DNA of 64,000 nt from Pseudomonas mandelii (GCF_900106065.1 NZ_LT629796.1:3565501-3629500), one strand, 5' to 3'. Counted from the stretch's first letter, positions 8,918 to 18,928 are shown. Made by a program: numbers and translations. Notes: generated by a model not told the origin, from the letters alone.

Positions 8918-9253
8918 ATGAGCTTTTTTATCTCTAATGCCATGGCTGACGCTGCTGCACCTGCTGCAGGCCCAATGGGCGGCGGCTTTGAGTGGATTTT
9001 CCTGGTCGGTTTCCTGGTCATCTTCTACCTGATGATCTGGCGTCCACAGGCCAAGCGCGCCAAAGAGCAGAAGAACCTGCTGAGCAGCCTGCAGAAAGGC
9101 GACGAAGTTGTGACCACCGGCGGCATCGCCGGCAAGATCACTAAAGTGGCTGATGATTTCGTGGTTCTGGAAGTTTCCGACACCGTCGAAATGAAGTTCC
9201 AGAAAGGCGCCATTGCCGCCACGCTGCCAAAAGGCACGCTAAAAGCGATCTAA
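8918..9253 (+). CDS. yajC: Preprotein translocase subunit YajC
   Basis: A 111-aa inner-membrane protein of the holo-translocon that associates with SecDF. It has one transmembrane helix at about residues 28-45 (WIFLVGFLVIFYLMIW), followed by RPQAKRAKEQK and the small basic YajC domain with GDEVVTTGGIAGKI. The ATG at 8918 follows a GGAGTGCTAA site. Genes secD and secF follow in the conserved order. Confidence 0.96.
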   Translation: MSFFISNAMADAAAPAAGPMGGGFEWIFLVGFLVIFYLMIWRPQAKRAKEQKNLLSSLQKGDEVVTTGGIAGKITKVADDFVVLEVSDTVEMKFQKGAIAATLPKGTLKAI

Positions 9254-9276
9254 GTTTCAACTTCTACTCAATCGAC

Positions 9277-9295
9277 GGGGCGCGCAAGGCGCCCC
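9277..9295 (+). promoter_or_regulatory. Intra-operon GC hairpin between yajC and secD
   Basis: GGGGCGC-GCAAG-GCGCCCC, a perfect 7-bp stem with no T-run after it. It lies in the 60-bp gap before secD. It could stabilise or pause the transcript; it is not a classical terminator. Confidence 0.5.
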
Positions 9296-9316
9296 GCGTC
9301 ATAAGCGGGCGGCGTG

Positions 9317-11185
9317 ATGCTGAACAAATACCCTCTGTGGAAATACATTCTGATCCTGGCGGTGCTGGCGGTCGGTCTGATTTATTCCGCTCCCAATTTA
9401 TATCCTGATGACCCGGCCATTCAGGTCAGCGGTGCAAGCACTGCGCTGCAAGTCACTCAGGCTGATCTGGATCGTGTGAGCGTTGCGCTCAAGGAATCCG
9501 GGATCAACGTCAAGGCAGCCACGCTGGCGGCCAATGGCAAGGGCGGTCTGATTCGTCTGACCAAGGCTGAAGACCAGCTGCCGGCCAAAGACGTCGTGCG
9601 CAAGGCACTGGGTGATGACTACGTCGTCGCGCTGAACCTGGCACAAACCACCCCGCAATGGCTGCGCAGCCTGGGCGCGCACCCGATGAAGCTGGGTCTG
9701 GACTTGTCCGGTGGTGTGCACTTCCTGCTGGAAGTGGACATGGACAAAGCCCTCGACGCACGCTTGAAAGTGTACGAAGGCGATGTAAAGAGCCTGTTGC
9801 GTAAAGAGAAACTGCGCTATCGCAGCCTGCCGCAACTCAACGGTGCCATTCAGCTGGGCTTCGCTGATGAAGCTTCCCGCGAACAGGCCCGCGCACTGAT
9901 CCGCAAGAACTTCAACGATTTCGACATTGTTCCGGCCGACCTCAATGGTCAGGCGGTGCTGCGTCTGGCGATGACCCCGGCCAAGCTGGCGGAAATCCGT
10001 GAATACTCCATCAAGCAGAACTTGACCACGGTACGTAACCGCGTCAACGAGCTGGGTGTTGCCGAACCGATCGTTCAACGTCAGGGCGCCAACCGCATCG
10101 TGGTTGAGCTGCCGGGCGTGCAGGACACCGCAGAAGCCAAGCGTATCCTCGGCAAGACGGCCAACCTTGAGTTCCGTCTGGCGGCTGAGCCGGGCGCTTC
10201 GAAAGCCACTTCCGAAAGCTTCGAGTTCCGTGAAGGCAATCGTCCACCGGCACAGATCGAGCGTGGCCTGATCATCACCGGTGACCAGGTGACTGACGCC
10301 AAGGCAGGCTTCGGCGAGCACGGCACGCCAGAAGTGAACATCCGTCTGGATGGCCACGGTGGCGAGCTGATGAGTCGTGCGACTCGCAGCAACGTCGGTC
10401 GCAGCATGGCGGTGATCTTCATCGAACAGCGCCCGGTCACCACGTACACCAAGCAAATGGTCAACGGCGTCGAGAAAGACGTTGCGGTCCAGACGTTTAA
10501 AGAAGAGAAGAAGATCATCAGCCTGGCGACCATCCAGTCGCCGCTGGGTGCTCAATTCCGCATCACTGGCCTGAACGGTCAGGGCGAGTCGTCCGAACTG
10601 GCGCTGCTGTTGCGTGCCGGTGGTCTGGCTGCACCGATGTACTTCGCTGAAGAACGCACCATTGGCCCGAGCCTGGGTGCCGACAACATCACCAAAGGTA
10701 TCGATGCATCGCTGTGGGGCATGCTGTTTGTCTCGCTGTTCATCATCGCCATCTACCGCTTCTTCGGCATCATCGCCACCGTCGCACTGTCGGTGAACAT
10801 GGTGCTGCTGCTGGCCTTGATGTCGCTGCTGGGTGCAACGCTGACCCTGCCGGGTATCGCCGGTATCGTATTGACCATGGGTATGGCGGTCGACGCCAAC
10901 GTTCTGATCTTCTCGCGGATTCGTGAAGAGATCGCGGCGGGCATGACCGTACAACGGGCAATCAACGAAGGCTTCGGCCGGGCATTTACTGCGATTCTCG
11001 ACGCCAACCTGACAACGTTGCTGGTCGGCGGGATTCTCTTTGCGATGGGCACAGGTCCAGTCAAAGGCTTCGCAGTGACCATGTCCCTCGGGATCTTTAC
11101 CTCGATGTTCACGGCCATCATGGTGACCCGCGCGATGGTCAACCTGATCTTCGGCGGTCGTGACTTCAAGAAGTTGTGGATTTAA
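9317..11185 (+). CDS. secD: Protein translocase subunit SecD
   Basis: A 622-aa inner-membrane RND-type subunit that, with SecF, uses the proton gradient to pull exported proteins through SecYEG. It has TM1 at about residues 7-23, a large periplasmic P1 domain, LGLDLSGGVHFLLEVD (about 128-143), then five TM helices in the last 170 residues with the conserved GIAGIVLTMGMAVDANVLIF segment. The ATG at 9317 (MLNKYPLWKY) is the family start; a GTG directly before it at 9314 is also in frame. It lies in an operon with yajC and secF, 9 bp before secF. Confidence 0.97.
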   Translation: MLNKYPLWKYILILAVLAVGLIYSAPNLYPDDPAIQVSGASTALQVTQADLDRVSVALKESGINVKAATLAANGKGGLIRLTKAEDQLPAKDVVRKALGDDYVVALNLAQTTPQWLRSLGAHPMKLGLDLSGGVHFLLEVDMDKALDARLKVYEGDVKSLLRKEKLRYRSLPQLNGAIQLGFADEASREQARALIRKNFNDFDIVPADLNGQAVLRLAMTPAKLAEIREYSIKQNLTTVRNRVNELGVAEPIVQRQGANRIVVELPGVQDTAEAKRILGKTANLEFRLAAEPGASKATSESFEFREGNRPPAQIERGLIITGDQVTDAKAGFGEHGTPEVNIRLDGHGGELMSRATRSNVGRSMAVIFIEQRPVTTYTKQMVNGVEKDVAVQTFKEEKKIISLATIQSPLGAQFRITGLNGQGESSELALLLRAGGLAAPMYFAEERTIGPSLGADNITKGIDASLWGMLFVSLFIIAIYRFFGIIATVALSVNMVLLLALMSLLGATLTLPGIAGIVLTMGMAVDANVLIFSRIREEIAAGMTVQRAINEGFGRAFTAILDANLTTLLVGGILFAMGTGPVKGFAVTMSLGIFTSMFTAIMVTRAMVNLIFGGRDFKKLWI

Positions 11186-11194
11186 GGGGCTGCC

Positions 11195-12109
11195 ATGTTA
11201 CGTACAATCAACTTCATGGGCGTTCGCAACGTTGCGTTCGGCGTCACATTGTTCCTTACCGTGCTGGCTTTGTTCAGCGTCGCCACCAAGGGCATGAACT
11301 GGGGCCTGGACTTCACCGGCGGTACGCTCATCGAGCTGACCTACGAGCGTCCGGCCGATGTCACCAAGGTGCGTGAGCAGCTGGTCACTTCGGGTTATCA
11401 CGAGGCAATCGTGCAGAGCTTCGGTGCGACTACCGATTTGCTGGTGCGTATGCCGGGTGAAGACCCGCAGCTGGGCCATCAAGTGGCAGAAGCGCTGCTG
11501 AAAGTCGGCGGCGACAACCCGGCGACGGTCAAGCGCGTCGAGTTCGTCGGCCCGCAGGTGGGTGAAGAACTGCGCGACCAGGGCGGCCTCGGCATGCTGA
11601 TGGCGCTGGGCGGTATCCTGATCTACCTGGCTTTCCGCTTTCAGTGGAAGTTCGCGGTCGGTGCTATCGTTTCGCTGATCCACGACGTGATCGTGACCAT
11701 CGGTATCCTGTCGTTCTTCCAGATCACCTTCGACCTGACGGTGCTGGCGGCGGTACTGGCGATCATTGGTTACTCGCTCAACGACACCATCGTGGTATTC
11801 GACCGGGTTCGTGAGAACTTCCGTGTACTGCGCAAGGCCAGCCTGATCGAGAACATCAACATCTCGACCACGCAAACCCTGCTGCGCACCATGGCAACGT
11901 CGATCTCCACCTTGCTGGCGATCGCGGCCCTGCTGTTCTTCGGTGGCGACAACCTGTTCGGCTTCTCCATTGCCCTGTTTATCGGTGTTCTGGCGGGTAC
12001 TTACTCGTCGATCTACATCGCGAACGTGGTGCTGATCTGGCTGAACCTGAGCAGCGAGGACCTGATTCCTCCTGCGGCCACTGACAAGGAAGTCGACGAC
12101 CGTCCATAA
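11195..12109 (+). CDS. secF: Protein translocase subunit SecF
   Basis: A 304-aa partner of SecD with six predicted TM helices. It has LDFTGGTLIELTYE near residues 37-50, the conserved VLAAVLAIIGYSLNDTIVVFDRVREN (about 183-208) and AIAALLFFGGDNLFGFSIAL. The start at ATG 11195 is 9 bp after the secD stop. A strong intrinsic terminator follows about 30 bp after the stop and closes the queA-secF cluster. Confidence 0.97.
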   Translation: MLRTINFMGVRNVAFGVTLFLTVLALFSVATKGMNWGLDFTGGTLIELTYERPADVTKVREQLVTSGYHEAIVQSFGATTDLLVRMPGEDPQLGHQVAEALLKVGGDNPATVKRVEFVGPQVGEELRDQGGLGMLMALGGILIYLAFRFQWKFAVGAIVSLIHDVIVTIGILSFFQITFDLTVLAAVLAIIGYSLNDTIVVFDRVRENFRVLRKASLIENINISTTQTLLRTMATSISTLLAIAALLFFGGDNLFGFSIALFIGVLAGTYSSIYIANVVLIWLNLSSEDLIPPAATDKEVDDRP

Positions 12110-12140
12110 CGGCCATCGCTCCTCCAGCTGTCAGCCCAAA

Positions 12141-12170
12141 AAGGCGCGAGTTGAACTCGCGCCTTTTTTT
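12141..12170 (+). terminator. Terminator after secF
   Basis: AAGGCGCGAGTT/GAACTCGCGCCTT stem followed by a run of seven T. There are also A residues before the stem, so it can work in both directions. Confidence 0.9.
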
Positions 12171-12229
12171 ATGCTCCAAGGCTGGGAGAAGCGCGGGCTT
12201 TGCCCGCATGTGATGGTCAGGAGGTTCAT

Positions 12230-12778
12230 GTGAACAAGTCGTTGCTGGTTGGTGCGGTATTGGGTGCTGTCGGTGTAACAGCCGGGGGTGCTGTTGCCAC
12301 CTACAGCCTGGTTAAAAGCGGCCCTGAGTATGCGCAAGTGCTAGCCGTTGAACCGGTCAAGACACAAATCAAGACGCCACGTGAAGTGTGCAAGGATGTA
12401 GCAGTAACCCGGCAAGCTCCGGTGAAAGATCAACACCAGATCGCCGGTACGGTGGTCGGTGCATTAGCCGGTGGTTTGCTGGGTAACCAGATCGGCGGCG
12501 GCACGGGCAAGAAGATTGCCACGGTCGCAGGCGCTGTCGGTGGTGGTTATGCGGGCAACAAGGTTCAGGAAGGCATGCAAGAGCGTGACACCTACACCAC
12601 GACTCAGACTCGCTGTAACACAGTGAATGACATCAGCGACAAGGTTGTAGGCTACGATGTTCGTTATTCGCTGGATGGCAAGGAAGGCAAGGTGCGGATG
12701 GATCGTGATCCGGGTAACCAGATTCCGGTCGACAAGGAAGGCAAGCTGGTCCTGTCGCAGAACGAACAGGCTCACTAA
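12230..12778 (+). CDS. Glycine-zipper 2TM-domain protein
   Basis: A 182-aa envelope protein. It has an N-terminal hydrophobic helix (LLVGAVLGAVGVTAGGAVATY, about 4-24; signal anchor), a middle glycine-zipper pair GTVVGALAGGLLGNQIGGGTGKK and GAVGGGYAGNKVQEGM (about 75-120) as in Rick_17kDa_Anti/SlyB-like proteins, and a C-terminal soluble part. The start is GTG 12230, because AGGAGG lies 6 nt before it; the frame also continues up to 12200. In PAO1 a similar gene lies between secF and suhB, as I recall. The exact function is unknown; membrane insertion of the zipper is the family expectation. Confidence 0.8.
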   Translation: MNKSLLVGAVLGAVGVTAGGAVATYSLVKSGPEYAQVLAVEPVKTQIKTPREVCKDVAVTRQAPVKDQHQIAGTVVGALAGGLLGNQIGGGTGKKIATVAGAVGGGYAGNKVQEGMQERDTYTTTQTRCNTVNDISDKVVGYDVRYSLDGKEGKVRMDRDPGNQIPVDKEGKLVLSQNEQAH

Positions 12779-12804
12779 AAAACTGCAATTCAGATTCAAA
12801 AAGA

Positions 12805-12829
12805 AGCACCCGGATGGGTGCTTTTTTTG
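12805..12829 (+). terminator. Terminator of the glycine-zipper gene
   Basis: AGCACCC-GGAT-GGGTGCT followed by seven T. Confidence 0.9.
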
Positions 12830-12861
12830 TGCCCACGATTTTAGCGACACAGCAAATCCCC

Positions 12862-12951
12862 TGTAGGAGTGAGCCTGCTCGCGATTGCAATCTATCAGTC
12901 AAAACAGGCGGAGACTGATACATCGCTATCGCGAGCAGGCTCACTCCTACA
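12862..12951. repeat. REP doublet (REPIN) in inverted orientation
   Basis: TGTAGGAGTGAGCCTGCTCGCGA at the left and its inverse TCGCGAGCAGGCTCACTCCTACA at the right, about 40 bp apart, between two transcription terminators. Confidence 0.85.
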
Positions 12952-12989
12952 TGGGGTCCGTGGTGCGGCAGGTAAAAATCCCGGGCATA

Positions 12990-13017
12990 AAAAAAGCACC
13001 CCGAAGGGTGCTTTTTT
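12990..13017. terminator. Bidirectional terminator between the glycine-zipper gene and suhB
   Basis: Seven A, then AGCACCC-CGAA-GGGTGCT, then six T. It is symmetric and serves the minus-strand suhB gene. Confidence 0.85.
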
Positions 13018-13029
13018 GTGGGCGTTCGC

Positions 13030-13848
13030 TTAGCGTTTCAGCGAGGCCGGCAGGTGCGGCTGGATCGCCGTCAATACTGCCTTGAAGCACTTGGTGTTGC
13101 CTGCAACGACATGGCCTTTCTCAAGGAAGTCGTGGCCACCGGTGAAGTCGCTCACCAAGCCGCCGGCTTCCTGGATCAGCAGGGCGCCTGCCGCCATGTC
13201 CCACTCGGACAGGCCCGACTCCCAGAAGGCGTCAAAACGACCGGCAGCCACGTAGGCCAGGTCCAGGCTCGCCGAACCTGCGCGGCGGATGCCGGCGGTC
13301 TGGCCTACCAGGGCGCGGAACATGCCCAGGTAGTTGTCGAGGTTGTCCATCTGGTCGTCACGGAACGGGAAGCCGGTACCCAGCAGGGCGCCGTCCAGGC
13401 TGGTGCGGCCGCTGACGCGCAGGCGACGACCGTTCAGTTGAGCGCCGCGACCACGGCTGGCGGTGAATTCTTCCTGGCGAACCGGGTCCAGAACAACAGC
13501 GTGCTCCAGGCGACCGCGGTATTTGCAGGCGATGCTGACAGCGAAGTGAGGAATGCCGCGCAGGAAGTTGGTGGTGCCGTCCAGCGGATCGATGATCCAC
13601 AGGTATTCTTCGCCTTCGATCCCGGTGCCGGCGTGCATGCCGGTTTCTTCACCCAGGATCGAGTGATTCGGGTAGGCCTTGCGCAGCGCGTCGATGATTT
13701 TCTGTTCGGCGGCGCGATCCACCTCGGATACATAATCCTTGGCGTCTTTTTCGTCGACCTTGATGGTATCCAGGCGCTCGATGGAGCGGAAGATCAATTC
13801 ACTGGCGCTGCGGGCGGCGCGCAGCGCGATATTCAGCATGGGCTGCAT
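13030..13848 (-). CDS. suhB: Inositol-1-monophosphatase SuhB
   Basis: A 272-aa Mg2+-dependent phosphatase of the inositol monophosphatase family. SuhB also takes part in rRNA antitermination complexes in enterobacteria. Motifs: GEETG (about 67-71), IDPLDGTTNF (about 85-94), and the C-terminal WDMAAGALLIQEAGG (about 218-232) metal-site motif. The ATG at 13848 gives MQPMLNIALRAARSA, the usual start. It is transcribed divergently from trmJ and ends at a bidirectional terminator. Length and motifs are normal. Confidence 0.96.
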   Translation of the reverse strand: MQPMLNIALRAARSASELIFRSIERLDTIKVDEKDAKDYVSEVDRAAEQKIIDALRKAYPNHSILGEETGMHAGTGIEGEEYLWIIDPLDGTTNFLRGIPHFAVSIACKYRGRLEHAVVLDPVRQEEFTASRGRGAQLNGRRLRVSGRTSLDGALLGTGFPFRDDQMDNLDNYLGMFRALVGQTAGIRRAGSASLDLAYVAAGRFDAFWESGLSEWDMAAGALLIQEAGGLVSDFTGGHDFLEKGHVVAGNTKCFKAVLTAIQPHLPASLKR

Positions 13849-13993
13849 GGATGTGTCACCTAAGGTTGTTAAAGAAAGCCGGGCATTCTATCAGAACTTT
13901 TCTACAGGTGAAGGTTGGTGTTCGCTTTCATAGCTTAACGGTAGGATCAACTGTAAGATTCTGCTCCCAAATTTGTGTTCGAGAACGCCTCCC

Positions 13994-14764
13994 GTGCTGC
14001 ATAACATTCGTGTCGTCCTGGTCAATACCAGCCACCCCGGCAACATCGGCGGGGCTGCGCGTGCCATGAAGAACATGGGCCTGTCGCGGCTGGTGCTGGT
14101 CGAACCGCGGTTGTTCCCGCACCACGAGGCCGATGCCCGTGCTTCCGGCGCCGGGGACATCCTTGAAAACGCGCAAGTCGTCGCCACCTTGGAAGATGCC
14201 TTGGTCGGCTGCAATCTGGTGCTTGGCACCAGCGCCCGTGACCGTCGCATCCCCTGGCCGTTGCTCGATCCCCGCGAATGCGGTGTGAAGGTGGTCGAGG
14301 AAGCGGCATCGGGTGCCGAGATTGCCTTGGTCTTTGGTCGTGAAGATTCCGGCCTGACCAATGAAGAGCTGCAGCGATGTCATTATCACGTGCACATTCC
14401 ATCAGACCCTGAGTTCAGTTCGCTGAACCTTGGGGCAGCGGTGCAGGTGTTGAGTTATGAAGTGCGCATGTCCTGGCTCGCGGCCCAAGGCCAGCCGAGC
14501 AAGGTCGAGAAGGATGAGGTGGCGTCCACCAAAAGTGGTGAGCTGGCGACCATGGATGAGCTGGAGCGATTCTATGAGCACCTGGAGCAAACCCTGGTGG
14601 CCATCGAATTCCTCGATCCGGAAAAACCACGGCACTTGATGGCGCGCCTGCGCCGGTTGTACGGTCGCAGCTCGGTCAGCCGGGCGGAAATGAATATATT
14701 GCGTGGCATCCTCACGGAAACCCAGAAAGCGGCCCGTGGCGAGCTTCTAAAGCGGAAGGATTAA
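13994..14764 (+). CDS. trmJ: tRNA (cytidine/uridine-2'-O-)-methyltransferase TrmJ
   Basis: A 256-aa SPOUT methyltransferase that 2'-O-methylates position 32 of several tRNAs. It has [20 protein letters not shown] (N-terminal motif 1), [15 protein letters not shown] (about 117-131) and [14 protein letters not shown] (about 147-160), which together form the knotted SAM site. GTG 13994 ([11 protein letters not shown]) is chosen because it matches the family N-terminus; the frame also opens at ATG 13973. It is followed by cysE two bases after its stop, so the two are probably co-transcribed. Confidence 0.95.
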   Translation: MLHNIRVVLVNTSHPGNIGGAARAMKNMGLSRLVLVEPRLFPHHEADARASGAGDILENAQVVATLEDALVGCNLVLGTSARDRRIPWPLLDPRECGVKVVEEAASGAEIALVFGREDSGLTNEELQRCHYHVHIPSDPEFSSLNLGAAVQVLSYEVRMSWLAAQGQPSKVEKDEVASTKSGELATMDELERFYEHLEQTLVAIEFLDPEKPRHLMARLRRLYGRSSVSRAEMNILRGILTETQKAARGELLKRKD

Positions 14765-14766
14765 AA

Positions 14767-15543
14767 ATGTTCGAGCGTTTGCGTGAAGATATCCAGAGTG
14801 TTTTCCATCGTGACCCGGCAGCGCGCAACGCCTTTGAAGTCCTGACCTGCTACCCCGGCATGCACGCCATCTGGATCCATCGCCTGTCATCGGCCCTGTG
14901 GGGTATGGGCTGGAAGTGGTTGGCGCGGGTTGTCTCTAACTTCGGTCGCTGGCTGACCGGGATCGAGATTCATCCCGGCGCCAAGGTCGGTCGTCGCTTC
15001 TTTATTGACCATGGCATGGGCATCGTCATTGGCGAGACCGCCGAGATCGGCAACGATGTCACCCTTTATCAGGGCGTGACGTTGGGTGGCACCAGCTGGA
15101 ACAAGGGCAAGCGTCACCCGACGCTGGAAGATGGCGTGGTGGTCGGGGCGGGCGCCAAGGTGCTCGGTCCGTTCACGGTGGGCGCGGGTGCCAAGGTCGG
15201 TTCCAACGCCGTCGTGACCAAGGCGGTTCCGGCCGGGGCCACGGTGGTCGGGATTCCGGGGCGGATCATCGTCAAGTCCGATGAAGAGCAGGACGCCAAG
15301 CGCAAGGCCATGGCCGAGAAGATCGGTTTCGATGCCTACGGTGTTGGCGAAGACATGCCTGACCCGGTGGCGCGGGCTATTAACCAATTGCTCGATCACC
15401 TGCAGGCAGTCGATGGCCGTCTGGAGGGGATGTGCGGAGCGTTGAAGGACCTGGGCAGTAATTACTGTGCGAAAGATCTGCCTGAGCTGCGCGAAGAAGA
15501 CTTTGCCTGTGTGAAGGACAAGGATCAGAGCCAGGCCAGTTAA
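14767..15543 (+). CDS. cysE: Serine O-acetyltransferase
   Basis: A 258-aa enzyme that makes O-acetylserine from serine and acetyl-CoA, the entry to cysteine synthesis and thus upstream of the sulfur used by the isc operon next door. It has an N-terminal helical domain with [14 protein letters not shown], then left-handed beta-helix hexapeptides ([26 protein letters not shown] begins about 58) including the catalytic His region and [13 protein letters not shown]. The C-terminal tail is longer than in short CysE forms. Start ATG 14767. Confidence 0.95.
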   Translation: MFERLREDIQSVFHRDPAARNAFEVLTCYPGMHAIWIHRLSSALWGMGWKWLARVVSNFGRWLTGIEIHPGAKVGRRFFIDHGMGIVIGETAEIGNDVTLYQGVTLGGTSWNKGKRHPTLEDGVVVGAGAKVLGPFTVGAGAKVGSNAVVTKAVPAGATVVGIPGRIIVKSDEEQDAKRKAMAEKIGFDAYGVGEDMPDPVARAINQLLDHLQAVDGRLEGMCGALKDLGSNYCAKDLPELREEDFACVKDKDQSQAS

Positions 15544-15556
15544 ATCGCGCCGACCC

Positions 15557-15608
15557 TTCGCGGGCAAGCCTTGGCGCGACCCCTGTAGGAGCGAGGCTTG
15601 CCCGCGAA
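15557..15608. repeat. REP doublet (GGCTTGCCCGCGAA type)
   Basis: TTCGCGGGCAAGCC and, 11 bp further, CTGTAGGAGCGAGGCTTGCCCGCGAA in inverted orientation. It lies between cysE and the iscR promoter. Confidence 0.8.
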
Positions 15609-15678
15609 GAACGATATCGCGGTACTGCTGGCTGTACGCGGCCAGCCTTTGCTATGATGCGCGCGCTCTTTTGCGGGT

Positions 15679-15736
15679 AATCCTGACTAAAGTACTAGGT
15701 CTTATAGTTGACTTAAATACTCGGGAATTGCATACT
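15679..15736 (+). promoter_or_regulatory. iscR promoter with two IscR-like operator sites
   Basis: A -35 TTGACT (15708-15713), 17-bp spacer and -10 CATACT (15731-15736). Two sites resembling the type 1 IscR operator overlap it: around 15679-15704 (TGACTAAAGTACTAGG core) and 15704-15728 (TGACTTAAATACTCGG core). Holo-IscR is expected to repress the operon here. Confidence 0.75.
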
Positions 15737-15767
15737 CGCCCCATTCCGAACTCCGTGGTAATTGTCC

Positions 15768-16259
15768 ATGCGACTGACTACAAAAGGCCGATACGCCGTA
15801 ACCGCCATGCTCGACCTGGCGTTGCACGCGCAGCACGGGCCGGTGTCCCTGGCCGATATCTCCGAGCGCCAAGGCATCTCCCTGTCCTACCTCGAACAGC
15901 TTTTCGCCAAATTGCGCCGCAGCAATCTGGTCTCCAGCGTTCGTGGCCCGGGCGGTGGCTACCAACTGTCCCGCGACATGCAGGGCATCCAGGTCGCCCA
16001 GGTGATCGATGCGGTGAACGAATCGGTCGATGCAACCAAATGCCAGGGCCAGGGTGATTGCCATCAAGGCGACACCTGCCTGACCCACCACTTGTGGTGC
16101 GATCTGAGCCTGCAGATTCACGAATTTCTGAGCGGTATCAGCTTGGCTGACCTTGTAACTCGCCGTGAGGTGCAAGAAGTAGCCCAGCGTCAGGACCAGC
16201 GCCGTTGCAACAGCAAGGCGCCACGCCTGGACAAGATTGAAGCGTCCGCCGTCGAATGA
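15768..16259 (+). CDS. iscR: Fe-S cluster assembly transcriptional regulator IscR
   Basis: A 163-aa Rrf2-family repressor that senses Fe-S status and controls the isc operon. It has an N-terminal winged helix [18 protein letters not shown] with [12 protein letters not shown] and [12 protein letters not shown] (wing, about 57-68). The cluster-binding cysteines lie in [13 protein letters not shown] (about 92-104). ATG 15768 is the family start; the frame also opens at TTG 15762. First gene of the operon, behind two likely autoregulatory sites. Confidence 0.96.
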   Translation: MRLTTKGRYAVTAMLDLALHAQHGPVSLADISERQGISLSYLEQLFAKLRRSNLVSSVRGPGGGYQLSRDMQGIQVAQVIDAVNESVDATKCQGQGDCHQGDTCLTHHLWCDLSLQIHEFLSGISLADLVTRREVQEVAQRQDQRRCNSKAPRLDKIEASAVE

Positions 16260-16309
16260 CAGCCAGAGAGCAAAGCGGTACGCCAGCCAGCCTGATTAGG
16301 AGATAGTCC

Positions 16310-17524
16310 ATGAAATTGCCGATTTACCTTGATTACTCTGCGACCACCCCGGTTGATCCGCGTGTTGCGCAAAAGATGAGTGAATGCCTGCTGGTCGACG
16401 GAAACTTCGGTAACCCGGCGTCCCGTTCCCACGTGTTCGGCTGGAAAGCTGAAGAGTCCGTCGAAAACGCTCGTCGTCAGGTCGCTGACCTGGTTAACGC
16501 CGACCCGCGTGAAATCGTCTGGACCTCCGGTGCCACCGAGTCCGACAACCTGGCAATCAAGGGTGCGGCGCATTTCTATGCGACCAAAGGCAAACACCTG
16601 ATCACCACCAAGATTGAGCACAAGGCTGTCCTCGACACCATGCGCCAACTGGAGCGTGAAGGTTTCGAAGTGACCTACCTCGAGCCTCAGACTGACGGCC
16701 TGGTTACGCCAGCGATGATCGAAGCCGCCCTGCGCGACGACACCATCCTGGTCTCGGTCATGCACGTGAACAACGAAATCGGCACCATCAACGACATCGC
16801 AGCCATCGGCGAACTGACCCGCTCCAAGGGAATTCTGTTCCACGTCGACGCCGCTCAGTCCACTGGCAAGGTCGAGATTGACTTGCAGAAGCTGAAAGTC
16901 GACCTGATGTCGTTCTCTGCCCACAAAACCTACGGCCCTAAAGGTATCGGCGCGCTGTACGTCAGCCGCAAGCCGCGTGTTCGCATCGAAGCGACCATGC
17001 ACGGCGGCGGTCACGAGCGTGGCATGCGTTCCGGCACCCTGGCGACCCACCAGATCGTCGGCATGGGTGAAGCGTTCCGCGTAGCCAAGGAAGACATGGC
17101 GGCCGAGAACATCCGTATCAAAGCCCTGAGCGACCGTTTCTTCAAGCAGGTCGAAGGCCTGGAAGAGCTGTACATCAACGGCAGCATGACCGCCCGCGTA
17201 CCGCACAACCTGAACCTGAGCTTCAACTACGTTGAAGGCGAGTCGCTGATCATGGCGCTCAAGGATCTGGCGGTTTCGTCCGGTTCGGCCTGCACCTCGG
17301 CATCGCTTGAGCCTTCGTATGTACTGCGCGCCCTGGGCCGCAACGACGAACTGGCCCATAGCTCGATCCGTTTCACCTTCGGCCGTTTCACCACCGAAGA
17401 AGAAATCGACTACGCCGCGCAGAAAGTCTGCGAGGCCGTTACCAAGCTGCGCACCCTGTCGCCGCTGTGGGACATGTACAAAGACGGTGTCGACATTTCG
17501 AAAATCGAGTGGGCGGCACACTGA
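16310..17524 (+). CDS. iscS: Cysteine desulfurase IscS
   Basis: A 404-aa PLP enzyme that converts cysteine to alanine and supplies persulfide sulfur to IscU and tRNA thiolation. It starts [19 protein letters not shown]. The PLP Lys is in [14 protein letters not shown] (about 202-215), and the active-site loop Cys is in [17 protein letters not shown] (about 323-339). It has the full group II IscS length, with a C-terminal tail for IscU binding. Confidence 0.97.
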   Translation: MKLPIYLDYSATTPVDPRVAQKMSECLLVDGNFGNPASRSHVFGWKAEESVENARRQVADLVNADPREIVWTSGATESDNLAIKGAAHFYATKGKHLITTKIEHKAVLDTMRQLEREGFEVTYLEPQTDGLVTPAMIEAALRDDTILVSVMHVNNEIGTINDIAAIGELTRSKGILFHVDAAQSTGKVEIDLQKLKVDLMSFSAHKTYGPKGIGALYVSRKPRVRIEATMHGGGHERGMRSGTLATHQIVGMGEAFRVAKEDMAAENIRIKALSDRFFKQVEGLEELYINGSMTARVPHNLNLSFNYVEGESLIMALKDLAVSSGSACTSASLEPSYVLRALGRNDELAHSSIRFTFGRFTTEEEIDYAAQKVCEAVTKLRTLSPLWDMYKDGVDISKIEWAAH

Positions 17525-17608
17525 TTTCAAGTCGCCGCAAACCGGCCCTGCAAAACCAAGGTTTTCAGGGCTCAAGAGCGACTCTCTGATGAGTGAGGAT
17601 TAAGAATC

Positions 17609-17995
17609 ATGGCTTACAGCGAAAAGGTCATCGACCACTACGAAAACCCGCGCAACGTCGGCAAGATGGACGCGGAAGACCCTGATGTCGGCACCGGCAT
17701 GGTCGGCGCTCCGGCGTGCGGCGATGTGATGCGTCTGCAGATCAAGGTCAACGAGCAAGGCATCATCGAAGACGCCAAGTTCAAGACCTATGGTTGCGGT
17801 TCGGCGATCGCCTCCAGCTCCCTGGCGACCGAGTGGATGAAAGGCAAGACTCTGGATGAAGCAGAGACCATCAAGAACACTCAGCTGGCCGAAGAACTGG
17901 CACTGCCGCCGGTAAAAATTCACTGCTCCGTACTCGCTGAAGACGCTATCAAAGCGGCCGTTCGCGACTACAAGCAGAAGAAAGGCTTGATCTAA
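17609..17995 (+). CDS. iscU: Fe-S cluster scaffold IscU
   Basis: A 128-aa scaffold on which [2Fe-2S] clusters are built. The three ligand cysteines are in GAPACGDVM (about 34-42), YGCGSAIASSS (about 61-71) and LPPVKIHCSVLAEDA (about 99-113). The last motif also carries the LPPVK peptide recognised by HscA. Start ATG 17609. Confidence 0.97.
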   Translation: MAYSEKVIDHYENPRNVGKMDAEDPDVGTGMVGAPACGDVMRLQIKVNEQGIIEDAKFKTYGCGSAIASSSLATEWMKGKTLDEAETIKNTQLAEELALPPVKIHCSVLAEDAIKAAVRDYKQKKGLI

Positions 17996-18023
17996 GCATT
18001 AAGCGACGAGTAAGGAGTCAACG

Positions 18024-18347
18024 ATGGCTATCAGCATGACAGAAGCGGCTGCTCAACACGTGCGACGCTCCCTTAACGGGCGCGGCAAAGGTGAGGGGAT
18101 TCGCCTGGGTGTTCGCACCACAGGTTGTTCCGGCCTTGCCTACGTGCTGGAGTTTGTCGACGAGGTGGTTGCAGAGGATCAGGTGTTCGAAAGTCACGGC
18201 GAGAAAGTGATCATCGACCCGAAAAGCCTGGCCTACCTGGACGGCACCGAACTCGATTTCGTCAAGGAAGGGTTGAACGAAGGCTTCAAGTTCAACAACC
18301 CCAACGTGCGCGGTGAATGTGGCTGCGGCGAAAGCTTCAACATCTGA
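18024..18347 (+). CDS. iscA: Fe-S assembly A-type carrier IscA
   Basis: A 107-aa A-type carrier protein. The three conserved cysteines are present: [15 protein letters not shown] (about 33-47) and the C-terminal [10 protein letters not shown] (about 97-106). The ATG at 18024 follows AAGGAG. Its stop is 8 nt before the GTG of hscB. Confidence 0.97.
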   Translation: MAISMTEAAAQHVRRSLNGRGKGEGIRLGVRTTGCSGLAYVLEFVDEVVAEDQVFESHGEKVIIDPKSLAYLDGTELDFVKEGLNEGFKFNNPNVRGECGCGESFNI

Positions 18348-18355
18348 GGCTGCTC

Positions 18356-18877
18356 GTGGGTACTCCTTGTCATTTCGCTTTATTTGAACTGCAGCCGAGC
18401 TTCCGTCTGGATCTCGATCAGTTGGCCACGCGCTATCGTGAGTTGGCGCGCGGTGTTCATCCGGACCGCTTTGCAGACGCTTCCGAGCGCGAGCAGCGGC
18501 TGGCGCTGGAGCAATCCGCGAGCCTCAACGAGGCCTATCAGACGCTCAAAAGTCCCCCAAAGCGCGCGCGATACCTGCTCGCTTTGAATGGAGGCGAGCT
18601 GCCGCTGGAGGTCACGGTGCATGATCCGGAATTCCTTCTGCAGCAGATGGAATTGCGTGAAGAGCTCGAAGACCTGCAAGACAGCGCCGACCTGGCGGGT
18701 GTTGCAGTGTTCAAGCGTCGCCTGAAGACGGCTCAGGATGAACTGAACGAAAGCTTCGCAGCCTGTTGGGATGATGCAGCGCAACGTGAACAGGCCGAAC
18801 GCCTGATGCGGCGCATGCAGTTCCTCGACAAGCTCACCTACGAAGTGCGCCAGTTAGAAGAGCGCCTCGACGATTAA
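18356..18877 (+). CDS. hscB: Fe-S co-chaperone HscB
   Basis: A 173-aa J-domain co-chaperone that delivers IscU to HscA. The N-terminal J-domain starts [15 protein letters not shown] and has the HPDRF motif (about 32-36), and a C-terminal three-helix domain binds IscU. The start is GTG 18356; the frame opens earlier inside iscA, but that extension is not conserved in type. Confidence 0.95.
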   Translation: MGTPCHFALFELQPSFRLDLDQLATRYRELARGVHPDRFADASEREQRLALEQSASLNEAYQTLKSPPKRARYLLALNGGELPLEVTVHDPEFLLQQMELREELEDLQDSADLAGVAVFKRRLKTAQDELNESFAACWDDAAQREQAERLMRRMQFLDKLTYEVRQLEERLDD

Positions 18878-18928
18878 CCCAGTGCCGCTCCGGTCGCACG
18901 CCTGATATACAGATAAGTCCTGATAACG

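Noticed and set aside
9398..10954. 518-aa open frame on the - strand
   Set aside because: Shadow of secD caused by high GC codon bias.
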